DNA from: SpSt-333 sp964371615 | Lineage (GTDB): Bacteria; Bacteroidota; Ignavibacteria; UBA10030; UBA8401 | Assembly (NCBI GenBank): GCA_964371615.1 | Contig: CAYJMS010000001.1 | Span: forward strand, 124,001-188,000 | Direction of reading: 5' to 3' | Length of the DNA stretch: 64,000 nt | Program-made: the position numbers and the translations under genes | Shown: one piece after another, positions 39,600 to 48,659 of the stretch | How positions within the stretch are numbered: position 1 is the first letter of the stretch | How the letters are laid out: every line of letters starts with the position of its first letter | The notes under the pieces: generated by a model | What the model saw: only the letters and a program-made list of their open reading frames with translations | Databases searched by the model: none | Told to the model about the DNA's origin: nothing

Positions 39600-40673
39600 A
39601 TGAAACGCCGAACAACATCTTCCCGCAAACGCGATCATGTGCTGCTGACGGTCAACAAGGATGTCTCCTTCATTGATAAAACCGCCGGATTTGAACAATG
39701 GGAATTTGTTCACAACGCGCTTCCCGAGATCGACCTGAGCGACGTCGATACGACGACAACGTTTCTGAACAAAAAAATCTCCTTTCCGCTGATGATCTCC
39801 TGCATGACAGGTGGATACAAGGAAGCGGAACGGATCAACCGCGAACTGGCGGAAGTGTGTGAAGAGATCGGCCTGCCGATGGGTGTCGGCAGCCAGCGTC
39901 AGGCGATGGAAGATTCGACGTATCATGCTTCGTTTTCCGTCGTACGAACAACCGCTCCGTCGATACCGGTCGTCGGCAACATCGGTGCGCCGGAGATCGC
40001 GATGATGAAGGATGTCTCGCCGATCATCACACTGGCGGAGATGATCCGTGCAGATGCATTTGCGGTGCATCTCAATCCGCTGCAGGAATTCCTTCAGCCG
40101 GAAGGGAACACGAACTTCCGCGGCGTGCTGCGGGGCATCGAAATGCTGGTGCGACAGATGCCCGTACCGATTATCGTAAAGGAAATCGGCGCCGGTATTT
40201 CCGCCGATGTTGCGCTGCGGCTGATCAACGCCGGTGTCACCACTATCGATGTTGCCGGTGCGGGGGGAACAAGCTGGGCAGGAGTGGAAATTCTCCGGCA
40301 GGACAAAACGCAACAATCGAAAAAATCAATACAAGCATCATCGCAACAAAATCCCTTTTGGGACTGGGGCATTCCGACAGCAACCGCGGTAAAAGAAGTG
40401 GCCGCGCTTCGCGGGCAGTTTCCGGCGCTTCGCGTCATCGCTTCCGGCGGAATCACCGGCGCGATGGAGAGCGCGAAAGCAATCGCGCTCGGCGCAAACC
40501 TGACCGCGTCCGCACGTCCGCTGCTCCGGCTGCTGATGCATGGCGGAAAGAAAGAACTGCTCGCGGCAATCGGACGATGGCAGCATGACTTCCGTGGAAT
40601 CATGTTCCTCCTCGGAACGCCGACCATTGACGCATTGAACAGAACACACCGAATCAGAAACGTACAACGATGA
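39600..40673 (+). CDS. fni: Type 2 isopentenyl-diphosphate delta-isomerase (FMN-dependent)
   Basis: 357 residues. Interconverts IPP and DMAPP for isoprenoid synthesis, using FMN and NADPH. TIM-barrel motifs: ISCMTGGYKEAERINRELA, GLPMGVGSQRQAMED, VHLNPLQEFLQPEGNTNFRG, IDVAGAGGTSWAGVE and the phosphate-binding VIASGGITGAMESAKAIALG. The stop codon overlaps the ATG of the polyprenyl synthase by four bases, a translationally coupled isoprenoid pair. No strong ribosome site. Confidence 0.95.
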   Translation: MKRRTTSSRKRDHVLLTVNKDVSFIDKTAGFEQWEFVHNALPEIDLSDVDTTTTFLNKKISFPLMISCMTGGYKEAERINRELAEVCEEIGLPMGVGSQRQAMEDSTYHASFSVVRTTAPSIPVVGNIGAPEIAMMKDVSPIITLAEMIRADAFAVHLNPLQEFLQPEGNTNFRGVLRGIEMLVRQMPVPIIVKEIGAGISADVALRLINAGVTTIDVAGAGGTSWAGVEILRQDKTQQSKKSIQASSQQNPFWDWGIPTATAVKEVAALRGQFPALRVIASGGITGAMESAKAIALGANLTASARPLLRLLMHGGKKELLAAIGRWQHDFRGIMFLLGTPTIDALNRTHRIRNVQR

Positions 40674-41650
40674 AAGCATTCGAACAAAAATACAGGAAAT
40701 ACCGCACGCTGATCGATCAGAAACTGACCACCGCCATCCGCCGGAACGAACCGGTCTCGCTGTACGATCCCATGAAATACGTCCTCGCCGCCGGCGGAAA
40801 ACGGATCCGCCCGCTGCTGATTCTTCTGTCGTGCGAAGCGGTGGGGGGATCGATGAACCAGGCGCTGCATGCGGCCGTGGCGATCGAAGTGCTTCACAAT
40901 TTTACTCTTGTGCACGACGATATTATGGACAACGCCTCCTCCCGGCGGGGCAGGGCAACCGTTCATGTCCGTTGGGACACGAACACCGCGATTCTTGTCG
41001 GCGACGAACTGGTGGCGCTGTCATATCGCGAACTGCTGAAAACAAAATCGCGCGCCATCGCTCATGTAGCGGATGTCTTTACCGACGGCGTGGTGCAGGT
41101 CTGCGAAGGCCAATCCTACGACAAGGAATTTGAAACGCTCAACAATGTTACGCTGAACGATTATCTGTTGATGATCTCCAAGAAGACCGGAAAGTTGTTT
41201 TCCGTCTCCTCCGAAATCGGCGCGCTGATCGGCGGTGGCACGGATCGGGAAGTGCGCGCGGTCCGCGCATTTGGTACCAGTTTGGGCCGTGCGTTTCAGA
41301 TACAGGACGATCTGCTCGACATCGTGGCGGATGAACGGGAACTCGGGAAAAAGATCGGCGGCGACATACTGGAAGGGAAGAAAACATTTCTGCTGATTCA
41401 GGCGTACGAACGGGCAACGGGAAAAGACCGGAAGATCATCCGTTCCATCATCGAGAAACGGCGGATCACCCAGCGGCATATTCCGCTCGTCAAGAAGATC
41501 TACGAACGGCTCGGCGTGATCGAAACGGCGCAACAATGGATCGACCGCGATATCCGTCAGGCGAACCTGCAGTTGCAGAAACTGCGCGATACGCCGGCGC
41601 GCACCATGCTCTTCCGGTATTCGGAGATGGTGCTCCACAGGCAATTTTAA
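40670..41650 (+). CDS. Polyprenyl diphosphate synthase (trans-isoprenyl type)
   Basis: 326 residues. Chain-elongating prenyltransferase that condenses IPP onto allylic diphosphates. First Asp-rich motif HDDIMDNASSRRG (about 81-93) and second QDDLLDIVAD (about 208-217); YVLAAGGKRIRPLLILLSCE is the conserved N-terminal block. The residue five before the first motif is Phe (NFTLVHDD), but bulk there is not enough to fix chain length; octaprenyl/heptaprenyl or farnesyl/geranylgeranyl product are all possible. Couples to fni by a 4-base overlap. Confidence 0.92.
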   Translation: MKAFEQKYRKYRTLIDQKLTTAIRRNEPVSLYDPMKYVLAAGGKRIRPLLILLSCEAVGGSMNQALHAAVAIEVLHNFTLVHDDIMDNASSRRGRATVHVRWDTNTAILVGDELVALSYRELLKTKSRAIAHVADVFTDGVVQVCEGQSYDKEFETLNNVTLNDYLLMISKKTGKLFSVSSEIGALIGGGTDREVRAVRAFGTSLGRAFQIQDDLLDIVADERELGKKIGGDILEGKKTFLLIQAYERATGKDRKIIRSIIEKRRITQRHIPLVKKIYERLGVIETAQQWIDRDIRQANLQLQKLRDTPARTMLFRYSEMVLHRQF

Positions 41651-41690
41651 AGGGGAAGGCGACCGGCGTCGGACTGGTGCCGGATTGGAT

Positions 41691-41957
41691 ATGATCGAAA
41701 AAGAAATTATCATCAAGAACAGGGCAGGCCTGCACACACGGCCTGCGGCAGCGCTGGTGAAGATCGCCGCAAAGTTCAAGTCGGAATTCATTATTCTGAA
41801 AGACGGCATGGAAATCAACGGTAAAAGCATCATCGGCGTCATGACGCTTGCAGCGGAACAGGGTTCATCGTTGGGACTGCGGTTCGACGGTCCGGACGAA
41901 GAAGCGGCTGCCGCCGCGGTTACCGCATTGTTCGAACGGGGATTCGACGAAGTATGA
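41691..41957 (+). CDS. ptsH: Phosphocarrier protein HPr
   Basis: 88 residues from ATG 41691 (TTG 41685 is an alternative). Carries phosphate on the active-site His in RAGLHTRPAAALV and has the regulatory-Ser motif NGKSIIGVMTLAA, the site that HPr kinase would modify. It overlaps ptsI by four bases. No sugar-specific EII components appear in the window, so HPr may mainly serve regulation. Confidence 0.93.
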   Translation: MIEKEIIIKNRAGLHTRPAAALVKIAAKFKSEFIILKDGMEINGKSIIGVMTLAAEQGSSLGLRFDGPDEEAAAAAVTALFERGFDEV

Positions 41958-43705
41958 CAACAACAATGACAGATACGTTTCTCTACGGGATCGCCGCCTC
42001 TCCCGGTATCGTGCTCGGGAAGGCGTATGTCTTTACAAAACATATCCCCCGCATCGATGAAAAATCGATTCGTGCGGAAGATGTTCCCCTGGAACTGGAC
42101 CGGCTGACGCATGCCCTCACAAAATCAGAGAACGAACTGGAAAAGGTCCTGCAACTGACGCAGGAAAAAGTCGGCGATCAAAAAGCGAAGATCTTCGAAG
42201 CGCAGATCATGATCCTCTCCGATACTGTGCTCTTCGATGCGGTCCGGAAACGGATTCACAAGGAACTGAAGAACGCCGAATGGATCGTGAACAAAGAGAT
42301 TTCACGGTATCAGCAGATGATGCTGAAATCTCCCGACGAGTACATGCGCGAACGGGCGCACGACGTGGAGGATGTGAAGAACCGGCTGATCCGCAACATC
42401 CAGCAGGAACGGCTCATCTCCCGGTTCGAAAAAAAGACGGTCGTCGTTTCCGAAATACTCACTCCGGCGGATACCGTCCTCTTCAGCAGAAACGAAGTAC
42501 TCGCCTATGCAACCGATATGGGAGGAACCACGTCCCATGCGGCACTCCTTTCGCGCTCGCTGAAGATTCCTTCCGTCGTCGGATTGAAGAATATCTCCAA
42601 GGTCGTCCAGACGGGAGATTGGATTCTTGTCGACGGATACAGCGGCGCCGTCATCATCAATCCGTCCCGCGAAACCGTCCTGCGGTACAACAAACGGAAA
42701 CGCGAACACAAACAGTTCGAAGAACGTCTGGAACTGATCCGCGACCTTCCTGCCGTCACACTCGACGGAAAAGAAATCCGCCTCTCCGGCAATATCGAAT
42801 TTTCACAGGAGTTTCGTTTCATCCATCAGCAGGGGGCGCATGGTATCGGCTTGTACAGGACCGAAGGAATCTTTATGCGTTCCAACGGGTATCCGACGGA
42901 ACAGGCGCAGTTCACCGAATACAAAACCATCATCGAAAAAGCGAAACCGTATAAAGTGGTGGTGCGCGCGCTGGATATCGGCGGCGACAAGGTGATCACC
43001 GAAGCGCGGGAGGAGGAGAATCCGTTCCTCGGCTGGCGCGGAATACGGATATTGCTCGACAAACCGGAAGTTTTTCTGAACCAGCTCCGCGCCATTCTCC
43101 GGGCCAGTGCATTCGGCGAAGCATGGATCATGCTGCCGATGGTCTCCGGCATCAAGGAAATCCGCCAGGCAAAGGAGATGATCGAAACGGCAAAGACGGA
43201 ACTGCGGCTGGCAAAAATTCCGTTCGACGAAAACATCAAAGTGGGAGTGATGATCGAAGTTCCTTCCGCTGCGGTGATCGCCGGCGATATAGCGCAGGAG
43301 GTCGATTTTCTCAGTATCGGCACGAACGATCTCATTCAGTACCTGATCGCCGTAGACCGCGGCAATGAAGTGGTTTCGGCGCTCTATCAGGAATTCCATC
43401 CCGCCGTTATCAAGACGATTCATCACATTATCAAGGCGGGACACTCCCACAATAAGCCCGTGAGCATGTGCGGCGAAATGGCGGGCGATCCCACGGCGAC
43501 ACTGCTGCTGCTCGGCCTCGGTTTGGATGAATTCAGCGTGGCTCCCATTGTGCTGCCGGAGATCAAGAAGATTATCCGCTCGGTTTCCGTGAAAGAGGCG
43601 GAAGAGATTGCGCAGCGGGTGCTGGAGATGAAGACCGAAGAGGATATCCGCGATTTTCTCCGCGTCAACCTGCATGCCATGGTGCCGGAATTATTGATAG
43701 AGTAA
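41954..43705 (+). CDS. ptsI: PEP-protein phosphotransferase (Enzyme I)
   Basis: 583 residues. Takes phosphate from phosphoenolpyruvate and passes it to HPr. Phospho-acceptor His is in MGGTTSHAALLSRSL; the PEP-binding blocks are ALDIGGDKVI, GIRILLDKPE and IEVPSAAVIA; the catalytic Cys is in VSMCGEMAGDPTAT. Full-length with N-terminal HPr-binding, swivelling and barrel domains. Coupled to ptsH. No EIIA/B/C genes nearby. Confidence 0.95.
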   Translation: MTTTMTDTFLYGIAASPGIVLGKAYVFTKHIPRIDEKSIRAEDVPLELDRLTHALTKSENELEKVLQLTQEKVGDQKAKIFEAQIMILSDTVLFDAVRKRIHKELKNAEWIVNKEISRYQQMMLKSPDEYMRERAHDVEDVKNRLIRNIQQERLISRFEKKTVVVSEILTPADTVLFSRNEVLAYATDMGGTTSHAALLSRSLKIPSVVGLKNISKVVQTGDWILVDGYSGAVIINPSRETVLRYNKRKREHKQFEERLELIRDLPAVTLDGKEIRLSGNIEFSQEFRFIHQQGAHGIGLYRTEGIFMRSNGYPTEQAQFTEYKTIIEKAKPYKVVVRALDIGGDKVITEAREEENPFLGWRGIRILLDKPEVFLNQLRAILRASAFGEAWIMLPMVSGIKEIRQAKEMIETAKTELRLAKIPFDENIKVGVMIEVPSAAVIAGDIAQEVDFLSIGTNDLIQYLIAVDRGNEVVSALYQEFHPAVIKTIHHIIKAGHSHNKPVSMCGEMAGDPTATLLLLGLGLDEFSVAPIVLPEIKKIIRSVSVKEAEEIAQRVLEMKTEEDIRDFLRVNLHAMVPELLIE

Positions 43706-43780
43706 TTCTTCCTGCAGACAACACAGACAATTGATTTCCATATTTATAATGACACTCAGTCAATTCTATAACACAACACT

Positions 43781-44830
43781 ATGAACACCCTGATACAACA
43801 ACACGATCCCAAAGGGATGCAGAACCTCATCCTCAATTTCCCGGCGCAATCAACCGAAGCGGTGGCTATCGGCAATGCGGCAACGATACGTATGAACACA
43901 AAGGATATCCGGCAGATCGTCATCACCGGTCTCGGCGGCTCGGCGATCGGCGGCGATCTTCTGCGCGCCTATCTTGCGGAATCCTGTCCGGTACCGGTGA
44001 TCGTCAACCGGCATTATTATTTTCCGAAGTACGTCGGCAAAAACACACTGGTGATCATCTCCAGCTATTCCGGCAATACGGAAGAGACCGTCTCCGCGTA
44101 CAGGGATGCGATAAAACGGAAAGCAAAAATCTTCTGCATCACCAGCGGCGGCGAAGTGGAAAAGATCGCCAGAAAAAACAAGCATCCGTATATCACAATT
44201 CCCGGCGGATTTCCCCCGCGCGCGGCGCTCGGATATTCCTTCTTCCCGACTCTGATCGCTCTGAGCAAACTCGGATTTATCAAGAATCAAAAGAAAGAAA
44301 TCAGCGAAACGCTCTCGCTGCTGACGAAATTATCGACACTGTACTCCGATCACAACGCAGCAGGGAATAAGGCGTTGCAGCTGGCGAAAACACTCCACGG
44401 TAAACTTCCGCTCATCTACTCCGCGGCGGATAAGTTCGACACCGTCAACACCCGATGGCGCGGACAGATCACAGAAAACGCCAAGACACTGGCATTCGGC
44501 CATGTCTTTCCGGAACTGAACCATAATGAGATCGTCGGATGGGAAGTGCTGAAGGATCTGATGAAGAACATGTACGTGGTGATTCTCCGCGACAAGGATG
44601 ATTATAAACGGATTCAATTGCGAATGGATGTCACGAAAGGGATCATCGGCGATCTCGCCGGCGGCATTACCGAAGTCTATTCCGAGGGGAAATCGCTCCT
44701 GGCACGGATGTTTTCGCTCCTGTATCTTGCGGACTGGCTCAGTTTTTATCTCGCCATGCTCAACGGCGTCGATCCCAGCCCGGTGAAAAAAATCGACTTT
44801 CTGAAAGATGAACTTGGGAAGGTGAAATAA
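43781..44830 (+). CDS. Bifunctional phosphoglucose/phosphomannose isomerase
   Basis: 349 residues with two SIS folds. VITGLGGSAIGGDLLRAYLA and ISSYSGNTEETVSAYRDA are diagnostic of the bacterial/archaeal PGI/PMI family; the C-terminal domain contains PELNHNEIVGWE and ends DPSPVKKIDFLKDELGKV. Such enzymes interconvert fructose-6-P with glucose-6-P and mannose-6-P. Follows ptsI by 75 bases and may be cotranscribed with ptsHI. Confidence 0.92.
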   Translation: MNTLIQQHDPKGMQNLILNFPAQSTEAVAIGNAATIRMNTKDIRQIVITGLGGSAIGGDLLRAYLAESCPVPVIVNRHYYFPKYVGKNTLVIISSYSGNTEETVSAYRDAIKRKAKIFCITSGGEVEKIARKNKHPYITIPGGFPPRAALGYSFFPTLIALSKLGFIKNQKKEISETLSLLTKLSTLYSDHNAAGNKALQLAKTLHGKLPLIYSAADKFDTVNTRWRGQITENAKTLAFGHVFPELNHNEIVGWEVLKDLMKNMYVVILRDKDDYKRIQLRMDVTKGIIGDLAGGITEVYSEGKSLLARMFSLLYLADWLSFYLAMLNGVDPSPVKKIDFLKDELGKVK

Positions 44831-44864
44831 AACATCTCACACAAAGACACAAAGGGATATGTAT

Positions 44865-44883
44865 CGCGAACCTCCGGTTCGCG
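44865..44883. repeat. CGCGAACC-TCC-GGTTCGCG palindrome
   Basis: Eight-base perfect arms. The same dyad core occurs at 4877-4893, 28352-28364 and 35593-35605, each in an intergenic interval and each beside ctcacacaaag-type words. Confidence 0.7.
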
Positions 44884-45067
44884 GATTTCATTTTTCAACG
44901 ACTCAACGACTGTCGTTCATAAATCACCCTTTATTATCATACATGTATTTTGATTTGTGATTTCGTGATTTTTTGGCTGATATTATCGTTTCTTCGAACT
45001 AAATATTTATTTCCTGCAGAAGTAGCGTACAAATCATAAAATCATAAAATCACCAAATCATAAAATG

Positions 45068-45097
45068 AAAAAACCCGAGTCAACAACCCGGGTTTTT
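45068..45097 (-). terminator. Terminator of the TPR lipoprotein gene
   Basis: Arms aaaaacccg/cgggttttt around agtcaacaacc; on the minus strand it ends in a T-run, 22 bases after the stop codon at 45119. Confidence 0.75.
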
Positions 45098-45118
45098 CAA
45101 TTCGACAGTAAATTTATA

Positions 45119-45502
45119 TCAGACTTCCGGTACCGGCCGTCCCATCATCTCGTAAATCTCAATGATCTGTTTTGCGCCGTCCTTCGCCCCCTGATGATTC
45201 TCGTCCAGTTTCAGCACTGCCCGGTAATGCTTCAGCGCCTGGGGATACTTTACCCGCGGAGCGAGTTCATCGTTATACATATTAAAATTTGCATACTTCA
45301 TATGCGCCGAGATGAGCGATTGTTTCACTGCGATATCGTCCGGCGAGCTTGCATACAGCCCCTCCAGTTGCGCAATTCCTTCGTCGTATTGACCGGTATT
45401 GACCAATGCATTGGCATGGTTCAGTTTATCCGGATCCACTTTGTTTCCGCCGCAGCCGGCCAACACCGCCGCAACCGCAAGTACCGCCAGTAACTGTTTC
45501 AT
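45119..45502 (-). CDS. TPR-containing lipoprotein
   Basis: 127 residues. Lipoprotein signal MKQLLAVLAVAAVLAGCGGN with lipobox LAGC, then one to two TPR-like helix pairs (LNHANALVNTGQYDEGIAQL, YPQALKHYRAVLKLDENHQG). I start at ATG 45502, five bases after an AAAGGAG site; TTG 45505 is less likely. The mature protein would be tethered in the periplasm or outer membrane. Divergent from moxR. Partner unknown. Confidence 0.82.
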   Translation of the reverse strand: MKQLLAVLAVAAVLAGCGGNKVDPDKLNHANALVNTGQYDEGIAQLEGLYASSPDDIAVKQSLISAHMKYANFNMYNDELAPRVKYPQALKHYRAVLKLDENHQGAKDGAKQIIEIYEMMGRPVPEV

Positions 45503-45724
45503 CAACGCTCCTTTTGTTATTCAATAGAATTCTGTACAATTGTACGGATTTAATCTGAAAAAATAAACCGTTCTGTCTTCTTTTTCTGCGGAACATTTTA
45601 TATTTTTAAGACGTCTAACCTTTCGTTGCATTCTGTTCAAAAACATTACAAATGATGTCAGATACCTTGCGGATAACGCGGTATGGGGTGTCTGGCATCT
45701 TCTCGTTCAATAGGGAGGAATTCC

Positions 45725-46714
45725 ATGGAGTACGATATCAAAGCGATCAACGAAAAGATCCAAAAGGAGAGCGCCTTCGTTGACCTGCTCACGATGGAGA
45801 TCAATAAGGTCATCGTCGGTCAAAAACAGATGGTCGAGCGGCTGCTCATCGGCCTGCTGGCAAACGGACACATATTGTTGGAAGGCGTTCCCGGTCTTGC
45901 CAAGACTCTTGCCATTAAAACCCTTGCCAACGCTATCGACGCAAAGTTCCAGCGTATCCAGTTCACGCCGGATCTGCTTCCCGCGGACCTGGTCGGCACG
46001 CTGATCTATGATCAGAAGGAAGGGAAGTTCAAGACCAAAAAAGGTCCCATCTTCGCCAACTTTATCCTGGCGGACGAAATCAATCGTTCCCCCGCCAAAG
46101 TACAAAGCGCGCTGCTGGAATCGATGCAGGAACGCCAGGTGACGATCGGCGAGGATACATTTAAACTCGACGAACCGTTTCTCGTTCTCGCAACGCAAAA
46201 CCCCATCGAACAGGAGGGAACGTACCCGCTTCCCGAAGCGCAAGTGGACCGGTTCATGCTGAAAGTAAAAATCGGATATCCCTCCAAAGAAGAAGAACTG
46301 CTGATTATGCGTCAGAATGTATCGGGAAAGAAAATCGATATCAAAGGAGTCGTCTCGGCAAAAGAAATACTGAAAGCGCGTGCATCGATGCAGGAGATTT
46401 ACATGGACGAGAAGATCGAGCGATACATTCTGGATATCGTCTTCGCGTCCAGAAATCCTAAAGATGCCCAACTCCCGAATCTCGAGAACCTTATTCAGTA
46501 CGGCGCCTCTCCCCGCGCGTCGATCAATCTCGCGCTCGCTTCGAAGGCATTCGCTTTCATTAAACGCCGCGGGTATGTCATTCCGGAAGATGTCCGTGCC
46601 GTCTGTATGGATGTGATGCGCCACCGCATCGGCGTTACCTACGAAGCGGAAGCGGAAGAGGTCACCTCCGAAACAATTGTACAGGAGATATTGAATAAAA
46701 TTGAAGTACCGTAG
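45725..46714 (+). CDS. moxR: MoxR-family AAA+ ATPase of the Bat operon
   Basis: 329 residues from the chosen start. AAA+ chaperone-like ATPase: Walker A GVPGLAKT (54-61), Walker B FILADEINRSP, sensor 1 LATQNPIEQEGTYPLPEAQVDRF. I start at ATG 45725, which follows GGGAGGAATTCC; the frame extends 14 codons upstream but without a ribosome site. First gene of a moxR-DUF58-batA-E cluster linked in other bacteria to oxidative-stress or envelope resistance and to VWA-protein maturation. A 100-base repeat-filled gap precedes the next gene. Confidence 0.93.
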   Translation: MEYDIKAINEKIQKESAFVDLLTMEINKVIVGQKQMVERLLIGLLANGHILLEGVPGLAKTLAIKTLANAIDAKFQRIQFTPDLLPADLVGTLIYDQKEGKFKTKKGPIFANFILADEINRSPAKVQSALLESMQERQVTIGEDTFKLDEPFLVLATQNPIEQEGTYPLPEAQVDRFMLKVKIGYPSKEEELLIMRQNVSGKKIDIKGVVSAKEILKARASMQEIYMDEKIERYILDIVFASRNPKDAQLPNLENLIQYGASPRASINLALASKAFAFIKRRGYVIPEDVRAVCMDVMRHRIGVTYEAEAEEVTSETIVQEILNKIEVP

Positions 46715-46812
46715 AGAGTATGTGAGTATATGAGTATATGAGTCGATGAGCAAATGAGCCAATGAGCCAATGAGTAAATGAGTAAATTACACAACTACTC
46801 AACTACTATATA
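46715..46812. repeat. GAGTATATGAGT / CTCAACTACTC degenerate tract
   Basis: Runs of gtatatgagt, gatgagcaaatgagccaatg and finally caactactcaactact fill the gap between moxR and the DUF58 gene. The first half is the reverse-complement vocabulary of the tract at 12,533. Confidence 0.6.
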
Positions 46813-46827
46813 TTTTTTTCAAAAACT

Positions 46828-47703
46828 ATGACAACCGCCGAATTATTAAAAAAAGTACGTCAGGTCGAGATCAAAACCCGCGGCATGGTGAACCAGGTCT
46901 TCTCCGGCGAATACCACTCGGTGTTCAAAGGACGCGGCATGGAATTCTCCGAAGTGCGTGAATATCAGTACGGAGACGATATCCGGCAGATCGACTGGAA
47001 CGTGACGGCGCGGAACAACAAGCCGTTCGTGAAGATCTTTGAAGAGGAACGGGAATTAACGGTGATGCTGATTGTAGACATGAGCCGGTCCGGAAATTTC
47101 GGTACGGTCTCCGCTACAAAACTGGAGATCGCCACCGAGATCTGTGCGGTGCTCGCGTTCTCCGCTATCAGGAACAATGATAAAGTAGGAATGATCCTTT
47201 TCTCCGACACGGTCGAGAAGTTCATCGCTCCCAAGAAAGGAAAGTCGCACATCCTCCGCCTGGTGCGCGAATTGCTTTCGTACGAGCCGCAGGGCTCGGG
47301 AACCAATATCAGCGGAGCATTGGAATATCTCAACTCGGTCATCAAAAAACGGTCGATCGCTTTCGTCGTGTCGGACTTTATTGATACGCAGTACGACAAC
47401 GCATTGCGGATCGTCGGCAAGAGACACGATGTGATCGCCGTGACAATGAACGATCCCCGTGAGCGCGAATTGCCCAGAATAGGGTTGATGAAGATGAAAG
47501 ATGCCGAAACAGGCGCAGAACGGTGGATCGACACAAGCGACAGCCGGGTGCAGCGATCGTTCGCCAATTTCTGGGCGCAGCAGGAAGAATACCTCCGCCG
47601 GTCGCTTCTCTCCACCAAAGTTGACCGCATCAATATAGAAGTACACAAACCGTACATCCGGCCGCTGGTGGACTTCTTTAAGATGAGAGAAAGCAGAATA
47701 TGA
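46828..47703 (+). CDS. DUF58/VWA-like protein of the Bat operon
   Basis: 291 residues, cytoplasmic. N-terminal DUF58 signature YHSVFKGRGMEFSEVREYQY followed by DDIRQIDWNVTAR; a VWA-like fold with partial MIDAS (VDMSRSGNFG, around residue 90). DUF58 proteins regularly accompany MoxR. The reading frame overlaps the next gene by four bases. It has AT-rich sequence before its ATG and no clear ribosome site. Confidence 0.88.
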   Translation: MTTAELLKKVRQVEIKTRGMVNQVFSGEYHSVFKGRGMEFSEVREYQYGDDIRQIDWNVTARNNKPFVKIFEEERELTVMLIVDMSRSGNFGTVSATKLEIATEICAVLAFSAIRNNDKVGMILFSDTVEKFIAPKKGKSHILRLVRELLSYEPQGSGTNISGALEYLNSVIKKRSIAFVVSDFIDTQYDNALRIVGKRHDVIAVTMNDPRERELPRIGLMKMKDAETGAERWIDTSDSRVQRSFANFWAQQEEYLRRSLLSTKVDRINIEVHKPYIRPLVDFFKMRESRI

Positions 47704-48659
47704 GCCGTTTTGTCGTCATAGCCGGGCTTTTGCTTTTCTCTCTTTCAAGTTCCCGCAGCCAGCAGGTGACTGTGAATGCGTCGGTCGATGTGCAGACGAT
47801 CAGCATCGGGGATTGGATACGCTACTCCGTCACCATTACGGCGCCGGATAAATTTCGCATCACCGTTCCGCTGATCAAGGATACAATCGGCGTGTTCGAC
47901 ATCGTGCAGCAGGATTCCATCGCCGCGGCGGAAACGAACGGAGTACGGACGTACACTAAAAATTTCGTTATCACTAAATTCGATTCCGGCATGCACGATG
48001 TTCCGCCGTACGTCATCCGCTATTCGGATGCCGCAGGAACGGAAGGAAGCGCGCAGTCGAATGCTATTCCGATAGTTGTTCACGGTGTGGACGTCGACAC
48101 TACGCAGGCCATTCGCGACGTCAAACCGCAAATGACGGTGCCGATGTCCGCCGAAGAAATTGCGATGTATATCGCTTTGGTATTGGCGATCGCGGCTGCA
48201 GTGTACGGTATTTATTATTACATAAAGAAACGCAGAGATCAAAAGTCCGGTGCGGTGGAAGAAAATATTCCCGCCATTCCTCCGCATGTGCTGGCATTGC
48301 TGCAATTGGATGAACTAGAGTCAAAAGGATTGTGGCAGCAGGGAGAGGTGAAACTATTTTACAGCGAAGCGACGGAAATTGTCCGCCGCTATTTCGAACG
48401 CCGCTACGACATTCTGGCGCTGGAGATGACCACGGGTGAAGTGATGGAGCAGCTGAAACGCACTGCGATGAACGATGGAATCTGTGATTCCGTACAGAAC
48501 TTTCTCACCGACGCGGATCTGGTGAAGTTTGCAAAACATCAGCCGGTTGCATCGGAGAATGAGCGCATTATTCCGACTGCGCGCGCGATCGTCGAATCGA
48601 CGACGCCGGTAGAAACTGCAGCCGCGGATGAACCGCAGCAGGAGTCGGTACAGGCATGA
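47700..48659 (+). CDS. BatD-related membrane protein (extra Bat operon gene)
   Basis: 319 residues. Signal peptide (MSRFVVIAGLLLFSLSSSRS), an extracytoplasmic beta-sandwich region (about 22-150; QTISIGDWIRYSVTITAPDK), one transmembrane helix (about 158-180; IALVLAIAAAVYGIYYYIKK) and a cytoplasmic helical tail rich in Glu. The layout resembles a short BatD. Overlaps neighbours by four bases on both sides, so translation is coupled. It is an addition to the canonical batA-E set that I can name only by analogy. Confidence 0.72.
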   Translation: MSRFVVIAGLLLFSLSSSRSQQVTVNASVDVQTISIGDWIRYSVTITAPDKFRITVPLIKDTIGVFDIVQQDSIAAAETNGVRTYTKNFVITKFDSGMHDVPPYVIRYSDAAGTEGSAQSNAIPIVVHGVDVDTTQAIRDVKPQMTVPMSAEEIAMYIALVLAIAAAVYGIYYYIKKRRDQKSGAVEENIPAIPPHVLALLQLDELESKGLWQQGEVKLFYSEATEIVRRYFERRYDILALEMTTGEVMEQLKRTAMNDGICDSVQNFLTDADLVKFAKHQPVASENERIIPTARAIVESTTPVETAAADEPQQESVQA

